Shown here: piece after piece, positions 36,053 through 48,700 of the stretch
Layout: every line of letters begins with the position of its first letter
How positions within the stretch are numbered: the first letter of the stretch is position 1
DNA from: Hydractinia symbiolongicarpus
Taxonomy: Eukaryota > Cnidaria > Hydrozoa > Anthoathecata > Hydractiniidae
Assembly (NCBI RefSeq): GCF_029227915.1
Contig: NC_079881.1
Coordinates: 27,691,501-27,755,500, forward strand
DNA length: 64,000 nucleotides
Direction of reading: 5' to 3'
Made by a program: the position numbers and the translations under genes
Notes under the pieces: model-generated
The model's database searches: none
Told to the model about the DNA's origin: nothing
Seen by the model: only the letters and a program-made list of their open reading frames with translations

Positions 36053-37260
36053 ACATTCGACTATACGGGACAAGCCCGGGATTTACGGGAAATCGCAGGT
36101 TTTCGTTTCCGGCGATTAAACCTCTTTCATTAAGCGTCTCATTAAAAATGAAAACATTTTTGAGAACTACAAGTCTCATTCGTTCTAGTGGTGCAGAAAT
36201 AATTTGAAAAATCGTTCGGGAAATCAGTTTACTCCTTGGGTACTTTCTTTATATACATTCAACTATACGTGCCAAGCCCGGGATTTACGGGAAATCGCGG
36301 GTTTTCGTTTGCCGGCGATTAAACTTCTTTTATTCAGCAACTCATCAAAAATGAAAACAAGTTTGAAAACTACAAGTCTCATGCGTTTTAGTGGTGAAAA
36401 TATAATTTAAAAAATCGTTCGGGAAATGAGTTTACTCCCTGGGTACTTTCTTTGTATACTTTTGACTATACGGGCCGAGTCCGGGATTTACAAGAAATCG
36501 CGGGTTTTCGTTTGCCGGCGATTAAATTTCTTTTATTCAGCGTCCAATCAAAAATAAAAACATTTTTGAAAACTACAAATCTCATGCGTTTTAGTGGTGA
36601 AAAAATAATATCAAAAATCGTTCGGGAAATGAGTTTACTCCCTGGGTACTTTCTTTGTATACATTCGACTATACGGGACAAGCCCGGGATTTACGGGAAA
36701 TCGCAGGTTTTCGTTTGCCGGCGATTAAACCTCTTTCATTAAGCGTCTCATTAAAAATGAAAACATTTTTGAGAACTACAAGTCTCATTCGTTCTAGTGG
36801 TGCAGAAATAATTTGAAAAATCGTTCGGGAAATCAGTTTACTCCTTGGGTACTTTCTTTATATACATTCAACTATACGTGCCAAGCCCGGGATTTACGGG
36901 AAATCGCGGGTTTTCGTTTGCCGGCGATTAAACTTCTTTTATTCAGCAACTCATCAAAAATGAAAACAAGTTTGAAAACTACAAGTCTCATGCGTTTTAG
37001 TGGTGAAAATATAATTTAAAAAATCGTTCGGGAAATGAGTTTACTCCCTGGGTACTTTCTTTGTATACTTTTGACTATACGGGCCGAGTCCGGGATTTAC
37101 AAGAAATCGCGGGTTTTCGTTTGCCGGCGATTAAATTTCTTTTATTCAGCGTCCAATCAAAAATGAAAACATTTTTGAAAACTACAAATCTCATGCGTTT
37201 TAGTGGTGAAAAAATAATATCAAAAATCGTTCGGGAAATAAGTTTACTCCCTGGGTACTT
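36053..37260 (+). repeat. Trimer HOR, 609 bp x 2
   Basis: Copies begin at about 36,053 and 36,661. Both have the rare TTCAGCAACTCATC (36,333/36,942), ATTAAATTTCTTTT and AGCGTCCAATC. The first copy has lost a G in TTTCGTTTCCGGCG (about 36,107), making it 608 bp, and has CAAAAATAAAAAC (about 36,549). Monomer classes in order: GACAAGCCCGGG/TCATTCGTTCTAG, CAAGTTTG, and AATATCAAAA. The copies diverge near 37,240-37,260, where the 12-mer begins. Confidence 0.9.
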
Positions 37261-39694
37261 TCTTTGTATACTTTTGACTATACGGGCCAAGCCCGGGATT
37301 TACGGGAAATCGCTGGTTTTTGTTTGCCGACGATTAAACCTCTTTCATTAAGCGTTTCATCAAAAATGAAAACACTTTTGAAAACTACAAGTCTCATGCG
37401 TTTTAGTAGTGAAAAAATAATTTAAAAAATCGTTCGTAAAATGAAATTACTCCCTGGGTACTTTCTTTGTATACTTTTGACTATACGGGCCAAGCCCGGG
37501 ATTTACGGGAAATGGCGGGTTTTCGTTTGCCGGCGATTAAACTTCTTTTAATCAGCGTCTCATCAAAAATGAAAACATTTTTGAAAATTACAAGTCTCAT
37601 GGGCTTTAGTGGTTAAATAATAATTTAAAAAATCGTTCGGGAAATGAGTTTACTCCCTGGGTACTTTTTTGTATACTTTTGACTTTAAAGGCTGAGTCCG
37701 GGATTTACGGGAAATCGCAGGTTTTCGTTTGCCGGCGATTAAACTTCTTTTATTCAGCGTCTCATCAAAAATGAAAACATTTTTGAAAACTACAAGTCTC
37801 ATGGGCTTTAGTGGTGAAATAATAATTTAAAAAATTGTTCGGGAAATGAGTTTACTCCCTGGGTACTTTCTTTGTATACTTTTGACTATACGGGCCGAGT
37901 CTGGGATTTACGGGAAATCGCAGGTCTTCGTTTGCCGGCGATTAAACTTCTTTTATTCAGCGTCTCACCAAAAATGAAAACATTTTTGAAAACTACAAGT
38001 CTTATGCGTTTTAGTGGTGAAAAAATATTTTAAAAAATGGTTCTGGAAATGAGTTTACTCACAGGGTACTTTCTTTGTATACATTGGACTATACGGGCCA
38101 AGCCTGGGATTTGCGGAAAATCGCGGGTTTTCGTTTGCCGGCGATTAAACCTCTTTCATTAAGCGTCTCATCAAAAATGAAAACATTTTTGAAAACTACA
38201 AGTCTCATGCATTTTAGTGGTGAAAAAATAATTTAAAAAATCATTCGGGAAATGAGTTTACTCCCTGGGTACTTTCTTTGTATACTTTTGACTATACAGG
38301 CCGAGTCCGGGATTTACAAGAAATCGCGGGTTTTTGTTTGCCGGCGATTAAACTTCTTTTATTCGGCGTCCCATCAAAAATGAAAACATTTTTGAAAATT
38401 ACAAATCTCATGCGTTTTAGTGGTGAAAAAATAATATCAAAAATCGTTCGGGAAATGAGTTTACTCCCTGGGTATTTTCTTTGCATACTTTTGACTATAC
38501 GGGCCAAGCCCGGGATTTACGGGAAATCGCTGGTTTTCGTTTGCCGACGATTAAACCTCTTTCATTAAGCGTTTCATAAAAAATGAAAACACTTTTGAAA
38601 ACTACAAGTCTCATGCGTTTTAGTAGTGAAAAAATAATTTAAAAAATCGTTCGCAAAATGAGTTTACTCCCTGGGTACTTTCTTTGTATACTTTTGACTA
38701 TACGGGCCAAGCCCGGGATTTACGGAAAATGGCGGGTTTTCGTTTGCCGGCGATTAAACTTCTTTTAATCAGCGTCTCATTAAAAATGAAAACATTTTTG
38801 AAAACTACAAGTCTCATGGGCTTTAGTGGTTAAATAATAATTTAAAAAATCGTTCGGGAAATGAGTTTACTCCCTGGGTACTTTTTTGTATACTTTTGAC
38901 TTTAAAGGCTGAGTCCGGGATTTACGGGAAATCGCAGGTTTTCGTTTGCCGGCGATTAAACTTCTTTTATTCAGCCTCTCATCAAAAATGAAAACATTTT
39001 TGAAAACTACAAGTCTCATGGGCTTTAGTGGTGAAATAATAATTTAAAAAATCGTTCGGGAAATGAGTTTACTCCCTGGGTACTTTCTTTGTATACTTTT
39101 GACTATACGGGCCGAGTCTGGGATTTACGGGAAATCGCAGGTCTTCGTTTGCCGGCGATTAAACTTCTTTTATTAAGCGTCTCATTAAAAATGAAAACAT
39201 TTTTGAAAACTACGAGTCTCATACGTTCTAGTGGTGCAGAAATAATTGAAAAAATCGTTCGGGAAATCAGTTTACTCATTGGGTACTTTCTTTATATACA
39301 TTCAACTATACGTGCCAAGCCCGGGATTTACGTGAAATCGCGGGTTTTCGTTTGCCGGCGATTAAACTTCTTTTACTGAGCGTCTCATCAAAAACGAAAA
39401 CATTTTTGAAAACTACAAGTCTCATGCGTTTTAGTGGTGAAAACATAATTTAAAAAATCGTTCGGGAAAGGAGTTTACTCCCTGGGTACTTACTTTGTAT
39501 ACTTTTGACTATACGGGCCGAGTCCGGGATTTACAAGAAATCGCGGGTTTTCGTTTGCCGGCGATTAAACTTCTTTTATTCAGCGTCCCATCAAAAATGA
39601 AAACATTTTTGAAAACTACAAATCTCATGCGTTTTAGTGGTGAAAAAATAATATCAAAAATCGTTCGGGAAATGAGTTTACTCCCTGGGTACTT
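37261..39694 (+). repeat. 12-mer HOR (2,434 bp), copy 1
   Basis: This is one of two nearly identical 2,434-bp units (12 x 203 minus 2, from two 202-bp monomers). Shared rare states at +2,434: TTTTTGTTTGCCGACG (37,317), GAAAATTACAAGTC, AAAATTGTTCGGG, AAATATTTTAAAAAATGG, TATACAGGCCGAG, TTATTCGGCGTCCC, CTTTGCATAC, CAAAAACGAAAAC and GGGAAAGGAGTTTAC. Copy 1 alone has ATGAAATTACTCC (37,441). Related monomers 1,217 bp apart (38,278/39,495) show the 12-mer is a diverged double of a 6-mer. Left edge accurate to about 20 bp. Confidence 0.9.
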
Positions 39695-42128
39695 TCTTTG
39701 TATACTTTTGACTATACGGGCCAAGCCCGGGATTTACGGGAAATCGCTGGTTTTTGTTTGCCGACGATTAAACCTCTTTCATTAAGCGTTTCATCAAAAA
39801 TGAAAACACTTTTGAAAACTACAAGTCTCATGCGTTTTAGTAGTGAAAAAATAATTTAAAAAATCGTTCGTAAAATGAGTTTACTCCCTGGGTACTTTCT
39901 TTGTATACTTTTGACTATACGGGCCAAGCCCGGGATTTACGGGAAATGGCGGGTTTTCGTTTGCCGGCGATTAAACTTCTTTTAATCAGCGTCTCATCAA
40001 AAATGAAAACATTTTTGAAAATTACAAGTCTCATGGGCTTTAGTGGTTAAATAATAATTTAAAAAATCGTTCGGGAAATGAGTTTACTCCCTGGGTACTT
40101 TTTTGTATACTTTTGACTTTAAAGGCTGAGTCCGGGATTTACGGGAAATCGCAGGTTTTCGTTTGCCGGCGATTAAACTTCTTTTATTCAGCGTCTCATC
40201 AAAAATGAAAACATTTTTGAAAACTACAAGTCTCATGGGCTTTAGTGGTGAAATAATAATTTAAAAAATTGTTCGGGAAATGAGTTTACTCCCTGGGTAC
40301 TTTCTTTGTATACTTTTGACTATACGGGCCGAGTCTGGGATTTACGGGAAATCGCAGGTCTTCGTTTGCCGGCGATTAAACTTCTTTTATTCAGCGTCTC
40401 ACCAAAAATGAAAACATTTTTGAAAACTACAAGTCTTATGCGTTTTAGTGGTGAAAAAATATTTTAAAAAATGGTTCTGGAAATGAGTTTACTCACAGGG
40501 TACTTTCTTTGTATACATTGGACTATACGGGCCAAGCCTGGGATTTGCGGAAAATCGCGGGTTTTCGTTTGCCGGCGATTAAACCTCTTTCATTAAGCGT
40601 CTCATCAAAAATGAAAACATTTTTGAAAACTACAAGTCTCATGCATTTTAGTGGTGAAAAAATAATTTAAAAAATCATTCGGGAAATGAGTTTACTCCCT
40701 GGGTACTTTCTTTGTATACTTTTGACTATACAGGCCGAGTCCGGGATTTACAAGAAATCGCGGGTTTTTGTTTGCCGGCGATTAAACTTCTTTTATTCGG
40801 CGTCCCATCAAAAATGAAAACATTTTTGAAAATTACAAATCTCATGCGTTTTAGTGGTGAAAAAATAATATCAAAAATCGTTCGGGAAATGAGTTTACTC
40901 CCTGGGTATTTTCTTTGCATACTTTTGACTATACGGGCCAAGCCCGGGATTTACGGGAAATCGCTGGTTTTCGTTTGCCGACGATTAAACCTCTTTCATT
41001 AAGCGTTTCATAAAAAATGAAAACACTTTTGAAAACTACAAGTCTCATGCGTTTTAGTAGTGAAAAAATAATTTAAAAAATCGTTCGCAAAATGAGTTTA
41101 CTCCCTGGGTACTTTCTTTGTATACTTTTGACTATACGGGCCAAGCCCGGGATTTACGGAAAATGGCGGGTTTTCGTTTGCCGGCGATTAAACTTCTTTT
41201 AATCAGCGTCTCATTAAAAATGAAAACATTTTTGAAAACTACAAGTCTCATGGGCTTTAGTGGTTAAATAATAATTTAAAAAATCGTTCGGGAAATGAGT
41301 TTACTCCCTGGGTACTTTTTTGTATACTTTTGACTTTAAAGGCTGAGTCCGGGATTTACGGGAAATCGCAGGTTTTCGTTTGCCGGCGATTAAACTTCTT
41401 TTATTCAGCCTCTCATCAAAAATGAAAACATTTTTGAAAACTACAAGTCTCATGGGCTTTAGTGGTGAAATAATAATTTAAAAAATCGTTCGGGAAATGA
41501 GTTTACTCCCTGGGTACTTTCTTTGTATACTTTTGACTATACGGGCCGAGTCTGGGATTTACGGGAAATCGCAGGTCTTCGTTTGCCGGCGATTAAACTT
41601 CTTTTATTAAGCGTCTCATTAAAAATGAAAACATTTTTGAAAACTACGAGTCTCATACGTTCTAGTGGTGCAGAAATAATTGAAAAAATCGTTCGGGAAA
41701 TCAGTTTACTCATTGGGTACTTTCTTTATATACATTCAACTATACGTGCCAAGCCCGGGATTTACGTGAAATCGCGGGTTTTCGTTTGCCGGCGATTAAA
41801 CTTCTTTTACTGAGCGTCTCATCAAAAACGAAAACATTTTTGAAAACTACAAGTCTCATGCGTTTTAGTGGTGAAAACATAATTTAAAAAATCGTTCGGG
41901 AAAGGAGTTTACTCCCTGGGTACTTACTTTGTATACTTTTGACTATACGGGCCGAGTCCGGGATTTACAAGAAATCGCGGGTTTTCGTTTGCCGGCGATT
42001 AAACTTCTTTTATTCAGCGTCCCATCAAAAATGAAAACATTTTTGAAAACTACAAATCTCATGCGTTTTAGTGGTGAAAAAATAATATCAAAAATCGTTC
42101 GGGAAATGAGTTTACTCCCTGGGTACTT
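39695..42128 (+). repeat. 12-mer HOR (2,434 bp), copy 2
   Basis: Landmarks 38,278, 39,089 and 39,495 of copy 1 recur at 40,712, 41,523 and 41,929. All the diagnostic substitutions compared are present, so the copies are close to identical. A third, incomplete copy follows (about 42,129-42,870) with the shared TTTTTGTTTGCCGACG and GAAAATTACAAG. It then loses a monomer and picks up its own changes (CTTCCTTTAATC, AGTGTTGAAAT, ATCGTGCGGG). Confidence 0.9.
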
Positions 42129-44628
42129 TCTTTGTATACTTTTGACTATACGGGCCAAGCCCGGGATTTACGGGAAATCGCTGGTTTTTGTTTGCCGACG
42201 ATTAAACCTCTTTCATTAAGCGTTTCATCAAAAATGAAAACACTTTTGAAAACTACAAGTCTCATGCGTTTTAGTAGTGAAAAAATAATTTAAAAAATCG
42301 TTCGTAAAATGAGTTTACTCCCTGGGTACTTTCTTTGTATACTTTTGACTATACGGGCCAAGCCCGGGATTTACGGGAAATGGCGGGTTTTCGTTTGCCG
42401 GCGATTAAACTTCCTTTAATCAGCGTCTCATCAAAAATGAAAACATTTTTGAAAATTACAAGTCTCATGGGCTTTAGTGGTTAAATAATAATTTAAAAAA
42501 TCGTTCGGGAAATGAGTTTACTCCCTGGGTACTTTTTTGTATACTTTTGACTTTAAAGGCTGAGTCCGGGATTTACGGGAAATTGCAGGTTTTCGTTTGC
42601 CGGCGATTAAACTTCTTTTATTCAGCGTCTCATCAAAAATGAAAACATTTTTGAAAACTACAAGTCTCATGGGCTTTAGTGTTGAAATAATAATTTAAAA
42701 AATCGTGCGGGAAATGAGTTTACTCCCTGGGTACTTTCTTTGTATACTTTTGACTATACGGGCCCAGTCTGGGATTTACGGGAAATCGCAGGTCTTCGTT
42801 TGCCGGTGATTAAACTTCTTTTATTCAGCGTCTCACCAAAAATGAAAACATTTTTGAAAACTACAAGTCTCATGCATTTTAGTGGTGAAAAAATAATTTA
42901 AAAAATCGTTCGGGAAATGAGTTTACTCCCTGGGTACTTTCTTTGTAAACTTTTGACTATACGGGCCGAGTCCGGGATTTACAAGAAATCGCGGGTTTTC
43001 GTTTGCCGGCGATTAAACTTCTTTTATTCAGCGTCCCATCAAAAATGAAAACATTTTTGAAAACTACAAGTCTCATGCGTTTTAGTGGTGAAAACATAAT
43101 TTAAAAAATCGTTCGGGAAATGAGTTTACTCCCTGGGTACTTACTTTTTATACTTTTGACTATACGGGCCGAGTCCGGGATTTACAAGAAATCGCGGGTT
43201 TTCGTTTGCCGGCGATTAAACTTCTTTTATTCAGCGTCCCATCAAAAATGAAAACATTTTTGAAAACTACAAATCTCATGCGTTTTAGTGGTGAAAAAAT
43301 AATATCAAAAATCGTTCGGGAAATGAGTTTACTCCCTGGGTACTTTCTTTGTATACTTTTGACTATACGGGCCAAGCCCGGGATTTACGGGAAATCGCTG
43401 ATTTTTGTTTGCCGACGATTAAACCTCTTTCATTAAGCGTTTCATCAAAAATGAAAACACTTTTGAAAACTACAAGTCTCATGCGTTTTAGTAGTGAAAA
43501 AATAATTTAAAAAATCGTTCGTAAAATGAGTTTACTCCCTGGGTACTTTCTTTGTATACTTTTGACTATACGGGCCAAGCCCGGGATTTACGGGAAATGG
43601 CGGGTTTTCGTTTGCCGGCGATTAAACTTCTTTTAATCAGCGTCTCATCAAAAATGAAAACATTTTTGAAAATTACAAGTCTCATGGGCTTTAGTGGTTA
43701 AATAATAATTTAAAAAATCGTTCGGGAAATGAGTTTATTCCCTGGGTACTTTTTTGTATACTTTTGACTTTAAAGGCTGAGTCCGGGATTTACGGGAAAT
43801 CGCAGGTTTTCGTTTGCCAGCGATTAAACTTCTTTTATTCAGCGTCTCATCAAAAATGAAAACATTTTTGAAAACTACAAGTCTCATGGGCTTTAGTGGT
43901 GAAATAATAATTTAAAAAATCGTTCGGGAAATGAGTTTACTCCCTGGGTACTTTCTTTGTATACTTTTGACTATACGGGCCCAGTCTGGGATTTACGGGA
44001 AATCGCAGGTCTTCGTTTGCCGGCGATTAAACTTCTTTTATTCAGCGTCTCACCAAAAATGAAAACATTTTTAAAACCTACAAGTCTTATGCGTTTTAGT
44101 GGTGAAAAAATAATTTAAAAAATCGTTCTGGAAATGAGTTTACTCACAGGGTACTTTCTTTGTATACATTGGACTATACGGGCCAAGCCTGGGATTTGCG
44201 GAAAATCGCGGGTTTTCGTTTGCCGGCGATTAAACCTCTTTCATTAAGCGTCTCATCAAAAATGAAAACATTTTTGAAAACTACAAGTCTCATGCATTTT
44301 AGTGGTGAAAAAATAATTTAAAAAATCGTTCGGGAAATGAGTTTACTCCCTGGGTACTTTCTTTGTAAACTTTTGACTATACGGGCCGAGTCCGGGATTT
44401 ACAAGAAATCGCGGGTTTTCGTTTGCCGGCGATTAAACTTCTTTTATTCAGCGTCCCATCAAAAATGAAAACATTTTTGAAAATTACAAATCTCATGCGT
44501 TTTAGTGGTGAAAAAATAATATCAAAAATCGTTCGGGAAATGAGTTTACTCCCTGGGTATTTTCTTTGTATACTTTTGACTATACGGGCCAAGCCCGGGA
44601 TTTACGGGAAATCGCTGGTTTTCGTTTG
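42129..44628 (+). repeat. Degenerate 12-mer/6-mer derivatives
   Basis: These are monomers of the 12-mer in altered number. AATATCAAAA-class monomers lie at 43,160 and 44,377 (1,217 bp apart, minus-strand phase). The rare CTTTGTAAAC occurs at 42,941, 44,361 and again near 45,173 (steps of about 1,420 and 812 bp). GGGCCCAGTCTGGG is shared by about 42,762 and 43,978. Unlike the two clean 12-mer copies, spacings here differ from copy to copy. Confidence 0.8.
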
Positions 44629-45785
44629 CCGACGATTAAACCTCTTTCATTAAGCGTTTCATCAAAAATGAAAACACTTTTAAAAACTACAAGTCTTATG
44701 CGTTTTAGTAGTGAAAAAATAATTTAAAAAATCGTTCGTAAAATGAGTTTACACCCTGGGTACTTTCTTTGTATACTTTTGACTATACGGACCAAGCCCG
44801 GGATTTACGGAAAATGGCGGGTTTTCGTTTGCCGGCGATTAAACTTCTTTTAATCAGCGTCTCATTAAAAATGAAAACATTTTTAAAAAACTACAAGTCT
44901 CATGGGCTTTAGTGGTTAAATAATAATTTAAAAAATCGTTCGGGAAATGAGTTTACTCCCTGGGTACTTTTTTGTATACTTTTGACTTTAAAGGCTGAGT
45001 CCGGGATTTACGGGAAATCGCAGGTTTTCGTTTGCCGGCGATTAAACTTCTTTTATTCAGCGTCTCATCAAAAATGAAAACATTTTTGAAAACTACAAGT
45101 CTCATGGGCTTTAGTGGTGAAATAATAATTTAAAAAATCGTTCGGGAAATGAGTTTACTCCCTGGGTACTTTCTTTGTAAACTTTTGACTATACGGGCCG
45201 AGTCCGGGATTTACAAGAAATCGCGGGTTTTCGTTTGCCGACGATTAAACCTCTTTCATTAAGCGTTTCATCAAAAATGAAAACACTTTTAAAAACTACA
45301 AGTCTTATGCGTTTTAGTAGTGAAAAAATAATTTAAAAAATCGTTCGTAAAATGAGTTTACACCCTGGGTACTTTCTTTGTATACTTTTGACTATACGGA
45401 CCAAGCCCGGGATTTACGGAAAATGGCGGGTTTTCGTTTGCCGGCGATTAAACTTCTTTTAATCAGCGTCTCATTAAAAATGAAAACATTTTTAAAAAAC
45501 TACAAGTCTCATGGGCTTTAGTGGTTAAATAATAATTTAAAAAATCGTTCGGGAAATGAGTTTACTCCCTGGGTACTTTTTTGTATACTTTTGACTTTAA
45601 AGGCTGAGTCCGGGATTTACGGGAAATCGCAGGTTTTCGTTTGCCGGCGATTAAACTTCTTTTATTCAGCGTCTCATCAAAAATGAAAACATTTTTGAAA
45701 ACTACAAGTCTCATGGGCTTTAGTGGTGAAATAATAATTTAAAAAATCGTTCGGGAAATGAGTTTACTCCCTGGGTACTTTCTTT
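44629..45785 (+). repeat. Trimer HOR, 609 bp, about two copies
   Basis: Bases from about 44,629 repeat at +609: GCCGACGATTAAACC (44,629/45,238), AAGTCTTATGCGTTTTAG with TAGTG (44,691/45,300), TTTACACCCTGGG, TATACGGACCAAG, and an extra A in TTTTTAAAAAACTAC. The second copy is entered through a hybrid monomer (about 45,180-45,290) whose 5' part is the GGGATTTACAAG class and whose 3' part is GCCGACG. It ends about 45,785, where GTATAC replaces GTAAAC. Confidence 0.88.
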
Positions 45786-48700
45786 GTATACTTTTGACTA
45801 TACGGGCCGAGTCTGGGATTTACGGGAAATCGCAGGTCTTCGTTTGCCGGCGATTAAACTTCTTTTATTCAGCGTCTCATCAAAAATGAAAACATTTTTG
45901 AAAACTACAAGTCTCATGCGATTTAGTGGTGAAAAGATAATTTAAAAAATCGTTCTCGAAATGAGTTTACTCACAGGGCACTTTCTTTATATACATTCCA
46001 CTATACGGGACAAGCCCGGGATTTACGGAAAATCGCGGGTTTTCGTTTGCCGGCGATTAAACCTCTTTCATTAAGCGTCTCATTAAAAATGAAAACATTT
46101 TTGAAACCTACGAGTCTCATACGTTCTAGTGGTGCAGAAATAATTGGAAAAATCGTTCGGGAAATCAGTTTACTCATTGGGTACTTTCTTTATATACATT
46201 CCACTATACGTGCCAAGCCTGGGATTTACGTGAAATCGCGGGTTTTCGTTTGCCGGCGATTAAACTTCTTTTACTGAGCGTCTCATCAAAAATGAAAACA
46301 TATTTGAAAACTACAAGTCTCATGCGTTTTAGTGGTGAAAAAATAATTTAAAAAATCGTTCGGGAAATGAGTTTACTCCCTGTGTACTTTCTTTGTATAC
46401 ATTTGACTACACGGGCCAAGCCCGGGATTTACGGGAAATGGCGGGTTTTTGTTTGCCGGCGATTAAACTTCTTTTAATCAGCGTCTCATCAAAAATGAAA
46501 ACATTTTTGAAAACTACAAGTCTCATGGGCTTTAGTGGTTAAATAATAATTTAAAAAATCGTTCGGGAAATGAGTTTACTCACAGGGTACTTTCTTTGTA
46601 TACATTCGACTATGCGGGCCAAGCCCGGGATTTGCGGGAAATCGCGGGTTTTCGTTTGCCGACGATTAAACCTCTTTCATTAAGGGTCTCATCAAAAATG
46701 AAAACATTTTTAAAAACTACAAGTCTCATGGGCTTTAGTGGTGAAACAATAATTTAAAACATCGTTCGGGAAATGAGTTTACTCCCTGGGTACTTTCTTT
46801 GTATACTTTTGACTATACGGGCCGAGTCTGGCATTTACGGGAAATCGCAGGTTTTCGTTTGCCGGCGATTAAACTTCTTCTATTCAGCGTCTCATCAAAA
46901 ATGAAAACATTTTTAAAAACTACAAGTCTCATGCGATTTAGTGGTGAAAAGATAATTTAAAAAATCGTTCTGGAAATGAGTTTACTCACAGGGTACTTTC
47001 TTTGTATACATTCCACTATACGGGCAAGCCCGGGATTTACGGGAAATCGCGGGTTTTCGTTTGCCAGCGATTAAACCTCTTTCATTAAGCGTCTCATTAA
47101 AAATGAAAACATTTTTGAAAACTACGAGTCTCATACGTTCTAGTGGTGCAGAAATAATTGGAAAAATCGTTCAGGAAATCAGTTTACTCATTGGGTACTT
47201 TCTTTATATACATTCAACTATACGTGCCAAGCCCGGGATTTACGGGAAATCGCGGGTTTTCGTTTGCCGGCGATTAAACTTCTTTTACTGAGCGTCTCAT
47301 CAAAAATGAAAACATTTTCGAAAACTACAACTCTCATGCGTTTTAGTGGTGAAAAAATAATTTAAATAATCGTTCGGGAAATAAATTTACTCCCTGTGTA
47401 CTTTCTTTGTATACATTTGACTATACGGGCCAAGCCCGGGATTTACGGGAAATCGCAGGTTTTCGTTTGCTGGCGATTAAACTTCTTTTATTCAGCGTCT
47501 CATCAAAAATGAAATCGTTTTTGAAAACTACAAGTCTTATGCATTTTAGTGGTGAAAAAATAATTTAAAAAATCGTTCTGGAAATGAGTTTACTCACAGG
47601 GTACTTTCTTTGTACACATTCGACTATACGGGACAAGCCCGGGATTTACGGGAAATCGCGGGTTTTCGTTTGCCGGCGATTAAACCTCTTTCATAAAGCG
47701 TCTCATTAAAAATGAAAACATTTTTGAGAACTACAAGTCTCATTCGTTCTAGTGGTGCAGAAATAATTTGAAAAATCGTTCGGGAAATCAGTTTACTCCT
47801 TGGGTACTTTCTTTATATACATTCAACTATACGGGCCAAGCCCGGGATTTACGGGAAATCGCGGGTTTTCGTTTGCCGGCGATTAAACTTCTTTTATTCA
47901 GCGTCTCATTAAAAATAAAAACAAGTTTAAAAACTACAAGTCTCATGCGTTTTAGTGGTGAAAAATTAATTTAAAAAATCGTTCGGGAAATGAGTTTACT
48001 CCCTGGGAACTTTCTTTGTATACTTTTGCCTATACGGGCCAAGCCCGGGATTTTCGGGAAATCGCGGGTTTCTGTTTGCCGGCGATTAAACTTCTTTTAT
48101 TCAGCGTCTCATCAAAAATGAAAACATTTTTGAAAACTACAAGTCTTATGCGTTTTAGTGGTGAAAAAATAATTTTAAAAATCGTTCGGGAAATAAGTTT
48201 ACTCCCTGGGTACTTTCTTTGTATACTTTTGACTATACGGGCCAAGCCCGGGATTTACGGGAAATCGCGGGTTTTCGTTTGCCGGCGATTAAACTTCTTT
48301 TATTCAGCGTCTCATCAAAAATGAAAACATTTTTGAAAACTACAAGTCTCATGGACTTTAGTGGTGAAATAATAATTTAAAAAATCGTTCGGGAAATGAG
48401 TTTACTCCCTGGGTACTTTCTTTGTATACTTTTGACTATACGGGCCGAGTCTGGGATTTACGGGAAATCGCAGGTTTTCGTTTGCCGGCGATTAAACTTC
48501 TTTTATTCAGCGTCTCATCAAAAATGAAAACTAGTTTGAAAACTACAAATCTCATGCGTTTTAGTGGTGAAAAAATTATTTAAAAAATCGTTCGGAAAAT
48601 GAGTTTACTCCCTGTGTACTTTCTTCGTATACATTTGACTACACGGGCCAAGCCCGGGATTTACGGGAAATGGCGGGTTTTCGTTTGCCGGCGATTAAAC

